Positions 24,585 to 32,317 of a stretch of DNA of 64,000 nt are shown piece by piece. Source of the stretch: Streptomyces sp. CB02009 (lineage in GTDB: Bacteria; Actinomycetota; Actinomycetes; Streptomycetales; Streptomycetaceae); contig NZ_LIVV01000003.1 of the NCBI RefSeq assembly GCF_001905825.1, forward strand, positions 540,956 to 604,955. Reading direction: 5' to 3'. The translations under genes and the position numbers were made by a program. Numbering within the stretch: the first letter of the stretch is position 1; each line of letters starts with the position of its first letter. The notes under the pieces were generated by a model. The model searched no databases. It had not been told where the DNA came from and worked only from the letters and a program-made list of their open reading frames with translations.

Positions 24585-24616
24585 GACCCGGGTGAGTGGT
24601 CTGCACCACCCGGGTC
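24585..24616 (+). other. Second hairpin, upstream of the cold-shock-like gene
   Basis: GACCCGGGTG (24585-24594) pairs with CACCCGGGTC (24607-24616) around a 12-base loop. It lies about 125 bases before the cold-shock-like start and may be part of its leader or a second terminator. Confidence 0.5.
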
Positions 24617-24741
24617 GGGTTCCCCCGCCGACGGGCGGGGAGCGGCCGCGCGGGGTACAAGTCCCCTGAGGCGCGGATGCGGGTCGACCGGGGTTCTCAC
24701 CCCTCCGCCGCGCCCCCCGTGACGACGACGAGGAGGCCGCC

Positions 24742-24948
24742 GTGGGAGGCAGAAGCAAGGGGTTCGTGCAGTCCTTCAACCGTGCCGGCGGATACGGGTT
24801 CGTGGTTCCCGTGGACTCCGAGGACCAGGTGTACTTCAGTGCCGAGGACATCGAGGGCGAGGGCCGCACCCTTTCCGAGGGGCAGCAGGTCTCCTTCGTC
24901 CTGGTGCTCGGCGACGGCCGCTTCGAGGCGAAGGAACTGCGCGTCTGA
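24742..24948 (+). CDS. Small cold-shock-domain-like nucleic-acid-binding protein
   Basis: 68-residue single-domain OB-fold protein related to CspA-type RNA/DNA chaperones. It keeps the domain order but with variant motifs: KGFVQSFNRAGGYGFVVP in place of RNP1 KGFGFI, and VYFSAEDI in place of RNP2 VFVHFS. GTG 24742 follows AGGAGG. The leader contains two hairpins. It is a solitary gene. Low to moderate divergence from classical Csp suggests a specialised member. Confidence 0.82.
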   Translation: MGGRSKGFVQSFNRAGGYGFVVPVDSEDQVYFSAEDIEGEGRTLSEGQQVSFVLVLGDGRFEAKELRV

Positions 24949-25081
24949 CGGACGGGCCGGGCCTGGGTGCTCCGGCCCCGCTCGGCCCGGCCGGCACCCG
25001 GGCCGGGCCCGCACCCGGGCCCGGGGCGGTGTGGGGCGTCGGTGGTCTCCGGGTGCGGCCGCGCGGCCGTCTCCGCCTGCC

Positions 25082-25093
25082 TACGATGGGCCC
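25082..25093 (+). promoter_or_regulatory. Leaderless-type promoter of the arsR-family gene
   Basis: A TACGAT -10 (25082-25087) ends 6 bases before the ATG at 25094 and no ribosome binding site is visible. Confidence 0.5.
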
Positions 25094-25459
25094 ATGTCTG
25101 AGCGCGTAGATCCCGCGGCCCCGGCCGCGTCCCGGCCGCACGAGCGGACGCCGGGGGCGCTCGAACTCTCGGCGGCGGCGGAGGTGTTCGGCCTGCTCTC
25201 CGACCCGACCCGGCTGCACCTGGTCTGGCTGCTCACCCGCGGCGAGGCCGATGTGACCGCCCTGACGGAGGCCTGCGGGGCCGCGCGCCCCGCCGTCAGC
25301 CAGCACCTGGCCAAACTGCGGCTCGCCGGACTCGTGCAGTCCCGCAAGGACGGGCGCCGGGTCGTGTACGCGATGCCGGACGGGCATCTGAAGCGGCTCG
25401 TGGTCGAGGCGATCAGCCGCGCCGACCACGAGGTGAGCGGCGAGCCCTGGCACGACTGA
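25094..25459 (+). CDS. ArsR/SmtB-family transcriptional regulator
   Basis: 121-residue winged-helix repressor: ALELSAAAEVFGLLSDPTRLHLVWLL followed by the recognition helix ARPAVSQHLAKLRLAGLV and the beta wing SRKDGRRVVYAM. The classical CVC metal site of ArsR is absent, so metal sensing through that site is unlikely; a C-terminal His pair (HLKRL...HEVSGEPWHD) might still bind metal. It precedes an MFS exporter, and an 8+8 inverted repeat lies between them (25491-25514), giving the common ArsR-transporter pair. Confidence 0.88.
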   Translation: MSERVDPAAPAASRPHERTPGALELSAAAEVFGLLSDPTRLHLVWLLTRGEADVTALTEACGAARPAVSQHLAKLRLAGLVQSRKDGRRVVYAMPDGHLKRLVVEAISRADHEVSGEPWHD

Positions 25460-25490
25460 GGGCCGCCCGCCCGCACCCCACCCGGCGTCA

Positions 25491-25514
25491 ACATGTGCGC
25501 AAGTATGCACATGT
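25491..25514. promoter_or_regulatory. Inverted-repeat operator between arsR-type gene and MFS gene
   Basis: ACATGTGC (25491-25498) and GCACATGT (25507-25514) are exact inverted repeats with an 8-base spacer, about 50 bases upstream of the MFS start. Size and spacing fit ArsR/SmtB sites. Confidence 0.75.
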
Positions 25515-25565
25515 CCGCTACGTTGGTGAGGTCCACAGTCCGCCGTGGCCGACCGGGGCGTCCTC

Positions 25566-27056
25566 ATGCTGTCCGTGCTGCGCAACCCCACCTACCGCCG
25601 CCTCTTCTGCGCCCAGGTCGTCGCCCTCACCGGCACCGGCCTGGCGACCGTGGCCCTGAGCCTCCTCGCGTACGACCTGGCGGGCGCGAACGCCGCCGCC
25701 GTCCTCGGTACGGCCCTCGCCGTCAAGATGGCCGCGTACGTCGTCCTCGCCCCGCTCGTCGGCGCCCTCGCCGACCGCGTCCCCCGGCGGGCGCTGCTCG
25801 TCGCCATGGACCTGGCGCGCGCGGCGGTCGTGCTCGCGCTGCCGTTCGTCAGCCGGGTCTGGCAGGTGTACGTCCTGATCCTGCTGCTCCAGGCCGCCTC
25901 GGCCGCCTTCACACCGGCCTTCCAGGCGACGATCCCGCAGGTACTGCCCGACGAACGCGACTACACCGGCGCCCTGTCGCTCGCCCGGCTCGCCTACGAC
26001 TTGGAGAGCCTGGCGAGCCCGGTGCTCGCCGCCGCACTCCTTACGGCCGTCCCGTACGCCTGGCTCTTCGCCGGCACGGCCGCGGGGTTCGTCGCCTCCG
26101 CGCTCCTGGTGCGCACGACGACCCTGCCGGACCCGGACCCGGACCCGGCACCCGACCTGCACCCGGACTCGGACCTTGCCCCGTACCCGGCACCCGACCC
26201 GGACGGCGGTCCCGGCGCAGCCCCGGACGCCGGCCACCCTCCGGTCCCCGGCCACGCCCCGACCCCCGGCCACGCCCCGGTCTCCAGCCCCGCTCTGTGC
26301 CCGGGCCCGGACCCGAAGCACATCGGTAGCGCGGCCGGCGCGGCCCCCCGCCCCGGTGCGTACGCCGGGGCGGTCTCCGGGATCCGGCTCGTTCTGGCGG
26401 CCCCGCGCCTGCGCGCCCTCCTCGCCCTCGACCTGGCCGTCGCGGCCGCCGGGGCCGTCGTCCTCGTCGACACCGTGATCCTCGTCCGCGACACCCTCGG
26501 CCGTCCCGCCGGGGACGTCCCCCTCGCCCTCGGCGCGTACGGCGCGGGCTCGATGGCGGCGGCCCTGCTGCTGCCACGCCTCCTGGAACGCGCCGGCGAC
26601 CGCGCGGTCATGGTGCGGGCCGCCTTCCTGCTGCCCGGGGCCGTGGGGCTGCTCGCCCTGGGCCTCGCGCTCCCGCCCGGGGCCTGGTCCTGGCCCGCCC
26701 TGCTCGCGCTCTGGCTGGTCACCGGCGCCGCGGGCTCGGCCGTGCTCACCCCGGGCGGCCGGGTGGTGCGCGGCTCCGTCCGGAGCCGCGACCTGCCGGC
26801 CGCCTTCGCCGCCCGGTTCTCCCTCTCGCACGCCTGCTGGCTGCTCACCTACCCGCTCGCCGGCCTGCTCGCCGCGACGGCCGGCCCTGCGGCCTCGGCG
26901 GCGGTGCTGACCGCCGTGGCCCTCGCGGGGGCCACGGGCGCGGCGTGCCTGTGGCCGCGCGAGGACCCGGCCGCCGGCCGGCGGACACCCGCCCCCGCCT
27001 CCCGCGAACGGGGCAGCCGCGTCTCCGGGCCGTCCAGGACCACGTCGAGCCCCTAG
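25566..27056 (+). CDS. MFS transporter with Pro/Asp-rich central loop
   Basis: Membrane exporter of the major facilitator superfamily, about 12 hydrophobic segments over 496 residues. It starts at ATG 25566 (MLSVLRNPTYRRLF, the usual N-terminus of the ArsR-linked MFS family); a GTG at 25545 is an alternative. The loop between helices 6 and 7 is enlarged by roughly 80 residues rich in Pro, Asp and Ala with repeats such as DPDPDPDPAPD and PGHAPTPGHAPV. Regulation by the preceding ArsR protein through the palindrome upstream is likely. Substrate unknown. Confidence 0.85.
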   Translation: MLSVLRNPTYRRLFCAQVVALTGTGLATVALSLLAYDLAGANAAAVLGTALAVKMAAYVVLAPLVGALADRVPRRALLVAMDLARAAVVLALPFVSRVWQVYVLILLLQAASAAFTPAFQATIPQVLPDERDYTGALSLARLAYDLESLASPVLAAALLTAVPYAWLFAGTAAGFVASALLVRTTTLPDPDPDPAPDLHPDSDLAPYPAPDPDGGPGAAPDAGHPPVPGHAPTPGHAPVSSPALCPGPDPKHIGSAAGAAPRPGAYAGAVSGIRLVLAAPRLRALLALDLAVAAAGAVVLVDTVILVRDTLGRPAGDVPLALGAYGAGSMAAALLLPRLLERAGDRAVMVRAAFLLPGAVGLLALGLALPPGAWSWPALLALWLVTGAAGSAVLTPGGRVVRGSVRSRDLPAAFAARFSLSHACWLLTYPLAGLLAATAGPAASAAVLTAVALAGATGAACLWPREDPAAGRRTPAPASRERGSRVSGPSRTTSSP

Positions 27057-27075
27057 CCGGAACGCCTCGTCCCGG

Positions 27076-28401
27076 CTACTCGCCCGGCTCCGGCGGCAGC
27101 GCGTCCATGAACGAGCTCACCGAGAACACCGCGCGCCCCGGTCCGGCCGGCCCGTACCCGGGCGGCGCCGTCAGGCCGTACTCCTGCAGCGTCGCCGTGT
27201 ATGCCTCGAGCAGCCGCAGGTGGTACTCCAGCGGCGCCCCGTCCGGGTTCTCCCGGCCCAGCGGGGTCGTCGGCTCCGGGCACCAGGTGGTGAACCGGGG
27301 CGTGATCCCGCGCGACATGAAGAACCGCAGGCCCTCCCGGGTCGAGGCGATCGCCTCGTCGACCGTCAGGAAGCCGGAGGGCTTGGCCATCTCGACGCCC
27401 GCGACGAAGTTCGGGATGACGTTGCGCGGCCCGAAGACCTCGGCGGAGTCCAGGATCCGGCGGTGCCACTCGTCCCGGCCGATGTAGCGCTCCTTGCCGG
27501 GGCAGTACAGCTCGAACAGCCGGCGGTCCCACACCTCGTAGTTCGGGTGGTAGATCCGGATGCCGTAGTCGTGGAACCGCTGCACGTCCTCCTTCGGCAG
27601 CGCCTGCGCGACGACCTTGCCGATCCAGCGGCCGGGGAACCGCTCCTCGATCGCGCGGGCGTACTGCCCGTAGAAGTCGGCCTCGTCCTTCCCGCCGACC
27701 TGGGACGTGACCGCCCCGCCCGTGAGGGTGTACGCGGTGGAGGTGCGGGCCGTGTCGTGGCGGTCGATGATCTCCAGCGCCTCCAGGACCTCGTCGACCG
27801 GCTTCACCCCGGTGTAGGGGCGGCCCGCCGCCTTGTGCTGGCGCCAGTTGTGGTTGATGTCGCAGTACTGGCACTCCTCCTTGGCGCCGAAGTACTGGCA
27901 GACCCGGAAGACCGTCAGATAGATCAGGTACCCCCACTGGATCGTCGGCGCGACCTCCATCACGGACTTGCCGTTCGCCAGCGGGTGCCGGTAGTACTCC
28001 GGCATCGGCGGCAGACCGACGTCGGCGATCCTGACGCCGTCGAGGAACAGCGCGAGCGCCCCGTCGCCGTCCGGCGCCACCCGGTAGGGGGACGACGGGT
28101 TGACCCGGACGGACACCACCGTGCGGCGGAGCCCGTACGGCCCGCCCGTGAGCACGATCTCCTCCGGCGGGCGGTTCAGCGCCGCCTCGCCGAGCTCCGG
28201 CAGCGTGCGGTGGTCGAAGGAGAAGATGAAGTACGACTTCGGCTTCACCTCGCCGCCCTCGTTCCCGCTCAGCGCGGACGGGTCGAAGGCGAGCCCGCCG
28301 CGCAGCAGGTCCTCCTTGAACACGGCCTCCGCGGGGACTCCGGGGAAGCGGTCCATGAGGGATTCGACGACGGCGGTACGGGTCGGGGCGGCGCTGGACA
28401 C
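27076..28401 (-). CDS. Radical SAM-like protein with C-x8-C-x2-C cluster motif
   Basis: 441-residue cytosolic protein. Cysteines 168, 177 and 180 (CQYFGAKEECQYC) form a C-x8-C-x2-C motif where classical radical SAM enzymes have C-x3-C-x2-C, followed by DINHNW. Downstream TLTGGAV, a predicted beta/alpha repeat and NFVAGVEMAKPSGF fit a SAM-binding TIM barrel. About 160 residues precede the motif, longer than in minimal members. The GTG at 28401 follows GGAG and is preferred over a much longer opposite-strand extension. No partner enzyme gene is adjacent. Reaction unknown. Confidence 0.75.
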   Translation of the reverse strand: MSSAAPTRTAVVESLMDRFPGVPAEAVFKEDLLRGGLAFDPSALSGNEGGEVKPKSYFIFSFDHRTLPELGEAALNRPPEEIVLTGGPYGLRRTVVSVRVNPSSPYRVAPDGDGALALFLDGVRIADVGLPPMPEYYRHPLANGKSVMEVAPTIQWGYLIYLTVFRVCQYFGAKEECQYCDINHNWRQHKAAGRPYTGVKPVDEVLEALEIIDRHDTARTSTAYTLTGGAVTSQVGGKDEADFYGQYARAIEERFPGRWIGKVVAQALPKEDVQRFHDYGIRIYHPNYEVWDRRLFELYCPGKERYIGRDEWHRRILDSAEVFGPRNVIPNFVAGVEMAKPSGFLTVDEAIASTREGLRFFMSRGITPRFTTWCPEPTTPLGRENPDGAPLEYHLRLLEAYTATLQEYGLTAPPGYGPAGPGRAVFSVSSFMDALPPEPGE

Positions 28402-28583
28402 AGGCGGATCTCCAGGTGAGGGACGACGGGAGCCGACACACCTCACGCTACGCGCGCGTACGCCGGTCCCGTCGACCGGGACCCGCCCGGCGGCCGGGGG
28501 GAAGGGCGGCCGCGTACCCCCGGCCATCTGCCGTCCGTGAAGCCCGCCGTACGTCACACCGGCGAGAGGGTCTGACGGCGCGA

Positions 28584-28626
28584 TGGGAACGGGAACGCCG
28601 ACGCGGTGGGAACGGGAACGCCGACG
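28584..28626. repeat. Direct repeat in the gap before the radical SAM gene
   Basis: TGGGAACGGGAACGCCGACG occurs at 28584-28603 and again at 28607-28626, a 23-base period. It abuts the terminator of the DUF4097 gene. Confidence 0.8.
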
Positions 28627-28665
28627 GGGCGGCGCCCTCCGACTTCCGGTCGGGGGGCGCCGCCC
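28627..28665 (-). terminator. Terminator after the DUF4097 gene
   Basis: GGGCGGCGCCC (28627-28637) pairs with GGGCGCCGCCC (28655-28665); an inner CCGAC/GTCGG stem closes a TTCC-containing loop. It begins 15 bases past the stop codon at 28680. Confidence 0.75.
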
Positions 28666-28679
28666 TCGGGCGGTCCGCA

Positions 28680-29345
28680 TCAGAGGCTGCGGGCGGTGAT
28701 GTCGCCGTAGGAGGTGGTGGCGTGGAGGGTCAGGGCAGGGCTGCCGGTGTTGGCGAGGGCGTTGTGGACCCGTCCGTAGCCGGTGCCGGCGTCGAGGGTG
28801 GCGGAGACGCCGCGTGCGGCGCCGACCGCGATGTCGCCCGCCTGGGTGTGCAGGACGACGGTGCCGCCCTTGGCCTCGGCGACGCGGAGGTCGCCCTTCT
28901 GGGTGCGGAGCTCGGCGGAACCGCCCAGCCGGCCGACCGTGATGTCGCCGGCGAGCAGGCCGAGGTGGGCGCTCGCCGCCTCGTCGAGCTTGACCGGACC
29001 CTGCGCGGCCTCGAAGACGACGTCCCCGAGCCGGCCGACGCCCCGGAGTTCGGCGGCGGCGGCCTTCGCCTCGACCCGGGAGCCGGCCGGGAGCTGGACC
29101 GTCACCTCGACCGATCCGGAGTCGCCCAGGATCTTGTTCTTCGCGGGGGCGGAGGCGATCCGCAGGACACCGTCGGCGAACTCGACCGTGACCTGCTCGG
29201 CGGCCTTCACATCGGCGCTCTTGGCGGCGTTCACGGGGCGGATGTCGACGGTCGCGTCGGCGCGGTCGGCGGCGATGAGCTGGATGCGGCCGGCCGTGAT
29301 GTCGAGGACGGCGGCGATGGCGGCGGTGGTGGCGAACTTCTGCAT
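28680..29345 (-). CDS. DUF4097-family beta-strand repeat protein
   Basis: 221-residue protein of the DUF4097 family, a beta-solenoid of short repeats (TVGRLGGSAELRTQKGDLRVAEAKGGTV and similar rungs). No signal peptide or membrane segment is seen, although the N-terminus MQKFATTAAIAAVLDI is mildly hydrophobic; a cytosolic protein is likely. Function is unknown. It diverges from a GbsR/MarR-like regulator, an arrangement that suggests direct control through the TTGCAA-type motifs in between. Confidence 0.82.
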   Translation of the reverse strand: MQKFATTAAIAAVLDITAGRIQLIAADRADATVDIRPVNAAKSADVKAAEQVTVEFADGVLRIASAPAKNKILGDSGSVEVTVQLPAGSRVEAKAAAAELRGVGRLGDVVFEAAQGPVKLDEAASAHLGLLAGDITVGRLGGSAELRTQKGDLRVAEAKGGTVVLHTQAGDIAVGAARGVSATLDAGTGYGRVHNALANTGSPALTLHATTSYGDITARSL

Positions 29346-29485
29346 GGTGCTGCTCCTTCGTCCTGGTGGGCCGCCCTTGCGGTGACCCGCTGTTTCCGAT
29401 GAGGGAAAAGCTACGTTGCGTTCGTGGGTATGGCAACTGACTCGTTGTGTATGGGCCCTGTATTAGCAGGTCAGAGCCGGTAATT

Positions 29486-29539
29486 CATTGCAATGGGTCT
29501 GCGCTTAATGCAACGAGCGAGGCGAGTTGCGTTGCAATG
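29486..29539. promoter_or_regulatory. TTGCAATG/CATTGCAA repeats between DUF4097 and HTH genes
   Basis: A 10-base palindrome CATTGCAATG (29486-29495), AATGCAACG near 29507 and GTTGCGTTGCAATG (29526-29539) share the TTGCAA core. A further GTTGCGTT is near 29413. Such clustered motifs in a divergent promoter suggest binding of the neighbouring HTH protein. Confidence 0.55.
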
Positions 29540-29591
29540 GAGTGCCGGCGAACGCTATAGTGGGGTCCCCCAGAACCATGAAGGAGACCCG

Positions 29592-30344
29592 ATGCCGGGC
29601 GGCAGACTCACCCAGCAGGAACGTCAGCAGATCGCGCTGGGACTGGCGGACGGCCTCGCCTACGCCGAGATCGCCCGGCGTCTCGACCGCCCGACCTCGA
29701 CGGTCACGCGGGAGGTCATGCGCAACGGCGGCCCCACGGCCTACCGCTCCGACCTCGCCCACCGGGCCACCGAGCACCGGGCCCGCCGCAAGCAGGCCGC
29801 CACCCGGGACGCGACGGCGCCCGTGCGGGCCGACGGGCGCGACGCCGAAGCGGTGCGCGCGTTCGAGGAGGTCTTCACGACCGTCCTCATACAGTCGGGG
29901 ACGCCCAGGATGATGGCCCGGGTGATGGCCTGTCTCTGCCTCACCGACTCGGGCAGCCTCACCGCGTCCGAGCTCGTCCAGCACCTCCAGGTCAGCCCGG
30001 CGTCCATCTCCAAGGCGATCGCGTTCCTCGACAGCCAGGGGCTCGTGCGCCGCGAGCGCGACGAGCGCCGTCGTGAGCGCTATGTCGTCGACGACGACAT
30101 CTGGTACCAGTCGATGATCGCCAGCGCCCGGGCCGCCCTGCAGATCGTCGAGACCGCCCGTCAGGGCGTGGGCGTCCTCGGTTCCGACACGCCGGCCGGT
30201 GTCCGCCTGGAGGGCATCGCCCGCTTCCTCGAGTTCGTCTCCGAGAGCACCGCCAGGGCCGCGGAGCAGGCCCGCGGAATCCTCTCCGCGAAGCCCGCGA
30301 CGCCGGATTCGGGGGCTCCGGCGCCCGCGACGACGCCGACGTAG
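29592..30344 (+). CDS. Two-HTH regulator: IS30-type helix-turn-helix plus GbsR/MarR winged helix
   Basis: 250-residue DNA-binding protein with two DNA-binding parts. Residues about 5-45 (LTQQERQQIALGLADGLAYAEIARRLDRPTSTVTREV) look like the HTH of IS30-type transposases or sigma-4-like domains. Residues about 110-170 form a GbsR/MarR-type winged helix (TASELVQHLQVSPASISKAIAFLDSQGLV). There is no transposase catalytic domain, so it is a regulator and not a mobile element. ATG 29592 follows AAGGAG. It diverges from the DUF4097 gene, its likely target. Confidence 0.82.
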   Translation: MPGGRLTQQERQQIALGLADGLAYAEIARRLDRPTSTVTREVMRNGGPTAYRSDLAHRATEHRARRKQAATRDATAPVRADGRDAEAVRAFEEVFTTVLIQSGTPRMMARVMACLCLTDSGSLTASELVQHLQVSPASISKAIAFLDSQGLVRRERDERRRERYVVDDDIWYQSMIASARAALQIVETARQGVGVLGSDTPAGVRLEGIARFLEFVSESTARAAEQARGILSAKPATPDSGAPAPATTPT

Positions 30345-30368
30345 ACGACGACCCGGCCTACTCCTCCG

Positions 30369-30866
30369 TCACGTACACATGCTCGGAGGGCAGGCCCCGA
30401 TCCAGATCCCCGTCACGGCGCTGACGTACCGGGCGCCGCACCGGTCGGAGGGGACGACGAGCTGGGTACCGGCCGCGTCGAGGTCCGCGCCGTCCATGCG
30501 GGTCGCGAGGAGCACGGGGGCGTTGCCGAAGTCGGCGTCGATCTCCGCCCACGACAGCACCGTGTGGTGGCCGTCGCCTCCGCTGACGGCGAGCAGGAAC
30601 CGGGAGCGCTCCTTGCGGCGGGCGGGGTCGAAGTCCGGCCGGACGTGCCGGAGCACCTCGCGGAGCAGCGGCCCCTCGAAGGTGTGGTGCTGGGGGCCGG
30701 CGGTGGCGCAGTCGAAGACGACCTCGGCGCGGTGCTGCTCCCAGCCCGTCCGGAGGTCGGCGACGGTCAGACGGGCCGGCTGGGCCACCTCCCCCCACAG
30801 CGTGAACGCGGTGGACACGTCCGTCGGAGCTTCGTGCGCGGCGGGCGGAGCGCTGGGTCGACTCAT
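30369..30866 (-). CDS. Sulfite-oxidase-fold (molybdopterin-domain-like) protein, cytosolic
   Basis: 165-residue protein resembling the molybdopterin-binding domain of the sulfite oxidase superfamily: FEGPLLREVLRHV, SGGDGHHTVLSWAEID and QLVVPSDRCGARYVSAVTGIWIG. It is short, has no signal, and lacks an evident cofactor-ligating cysteine in the usual place, so it may bind pterin-like ligand without catalysis, or act otherwise. It is a paralog of the lipoprotein at 44629-45285. ATG 30866 is used; longer in-frame starts (to 30947) add a basic unstructured tail. Confidence 0.65.
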   Translation of the reverse strand: MSRPSAPPAAHEAPTDVSTAFTLWGEVAQPARLTVADLRTGWEQHRAEVVFDCATAGPQHHTFEGPLLREVLRHVRPDFDPARRKERSRFLLAVSGGDGHHTVLSWAEIDADFGNAPVLLATRMDGADLDAAGTQLVVPSDRCGARYVSAVTGIWIGACPPSMCT

Positions 30867-31157
30867 CGGAATCCCCTTCGGACGGCCTGTGCGGGCGACT
30901 GCGCCCAGTGATACCCGACCGCCGGATCGAGGAACCGTGCATGCCAACTGAATCCCACGATTCAGCCGGTGATTGTGAGCTTTCTACGAGTTCCCTGTTC
31001 TCATTCTCCGGTCCAAGCTCTCAAGGAGGCGGCGGTCCCCACGCGGCCCCGTTCCCTGGTCCCCTTCCCCCGTCGTCCCGCCGGCGCCTCGACATGCTGA
31101 GGGAGGCCGGTCTCGTTACGCTGCGCAAGGAGAGGCCGAGCGAAGCGAGAAGCCCTG

Positions 31158-31649
31158 ATGACGATCCCCCCGACCCCCATGGACACCGTCACCCTGGAGC
31201 GGCGCATCGCGGCCCGCCCCGAGACCGTCTTCGGCTTCCTCGACGACCGGGAGAAGTGGCTGTCGTGGATGGGCGCCGACGGCTCGTTCTCCTTCGAGCC
31301 GGGCGGCTCGTACCGCACCCGGGTCACCGGGCAGAGCGTCGCCTCCGGCCGTTTCATCACCGTCGACCCGCACCGCCGGGTCGTCTTCAGCTGGGGCTGG
31401 GAGTCCGGCCCCCTGCTCGTCCCGCCGGGCTCCAGCACGATCGAGATCACCCTCGCGCCCACCCCGGAAGGCACCCTCCTGCGCCTGATCCACAGCGGCC
31501 TGCCCTCCACGGAGGCCTGCGAGGCCCACGCGGAGAGCTGGCAGCACTACGTGGACCGGCTCGCGACCCGGGCCGAGGGCGGCGACCCCGGCCCGGACCC
31601 CTGGCTGCGGGACGGGCCGGAGAACGGGCGCGACCCCTCGGCGGGCTGA
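31158..31649 (+). CDS. SRPBCC/AHSA1-domain protein
   Basis: 163-residue START-like protein of the Aha1/SRPBCC type, with a hydrophobic ligand cavity fold. Recognisable segments are TLERRIAARPETVFGFLDDREKWLSWMG at the N-terminus, EPGGSYRTRVTG and RVVFSWGWE...PPGSSTIEITLAP before the final helix. A short C-terminal tail (GGDPGPDPWLRDG) is unstructured. Function unknown; no clear operon partner, the downstream gene being convergent. Confidence 0.8.
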   Translation: MTIPPTPMDTVTLERRIAARPETVFGFLDDREKWLSWMGADGSFSFEPGGSYRTRVTGQSVASGRFITVDPHRRVVFSWGWESGPLLVPPGSSTIEITLAPTPEGTLLRLIHSGLPSTEACEAHAESWQHYVDRLATRAEGGDPGPDPWLRDGPENGRDPSAG

Positions 31650-31687
31650 GCACCGGACACGGGCGCGGGGTCAGGCGGGGGCGCGGG

Positions 31688-32107
31688 TCAGGCGCCCACC
31701 GGAACCGGCGCGCGGCCCGGGGTCGCGGTGCCGAGTTCGCGGACCAGCCGGAGGCCGAGTCGCAGGTACGCGCCCAGGTCCGCGCGCGGGGCCCTGCGGA
31801 CGAGCTGGCGGATCGCCTGCATCGCCTCCCAGGCGGAGGTGTGCGCCAGGGACCCGCCCCAGCTCTCCCCGAGACCGTCCGAGAGGTACGCGCTGAAGCC
31901 GAGCTGAAGGGCGCCCGCCCGGCGCCGCTCCTCCTCGTGCGCGTCAAGCGCCTGCACGAAGAATCGTTCCGCCTCTACGGGGGGAAGAGCGGAACCGATG
32001 ATGCGCAGGTACGGCGCGACGAGCGACGCGACCTCGGGGCACTCCCCACCGGGAACGGCCGTGTCATGGAGGACGGGAGCGGCGGCGTGAGCGCGTGTCT
32101 GAGTCAT
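31688..32107 (-). CDS. Hypothetical protein, helical
   Basis: 139-residue protein that I do not recognise. It appears all-helical with FFVQALDAHEEERRRAG and a run of AIRQLVRRAPRADLGAYLRLGLRLVREL, and has no signal peptide or membrane segment. The codon bias is typical. It lies between a convergent SRPBCC gene and the HelR gene on the same strand, 210 bases upstream of that gene's stop. The gap to HelR holds a Pro/Arg-codon-like repetitive GC-rich stretch without a gene. Confidence 0.6.
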   Translation of the reverse strand: MTQTRAHAAAPVLHDTAVPGGECPEVASLVAPYLRIIGSALPPVEAERFFVQALDAHEEERRRAGALQLGFSAYLSDGLGESWGGSLAHTSAWEAMQAIRQLVRRAPRADLGAYLRLGLRLVRELGTATPGRAPVPVGA

Positions 32108-32317
32108 GCACCTATCGATACGTCATCTGATCGCAGGAACGTCCGTGGCGCGCCCACGCACGGCACCGGTTCGCCCCACGGAGGCAGGGCGGACCAGGGC
32201 CCGGCATCCGACCCGGACCCGGCACCCCGCCCGTACCTCGCCCGTCACCCGGCCCGGCACCCCGCCCGGACCCGGCCCGGCACCGGGCCGGGTCCCCGGC
32301 CGCGGTCCCGCCCGCCG

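Noticed and set aside
27076..29436. Longer start (786 codons) for the radical SAM gene
   Set aside because: The extension covers the DUF4097 gene region and is Arg/Pro/His low-complexity; GTG 28401 has a ribosome site.
29592..29730. IS30-type HTH that might signal a transposon
   Set aside because: No DDE domain or terminal inverted repeats; the rest of the protein is a GbsR/MarR-like regulator.
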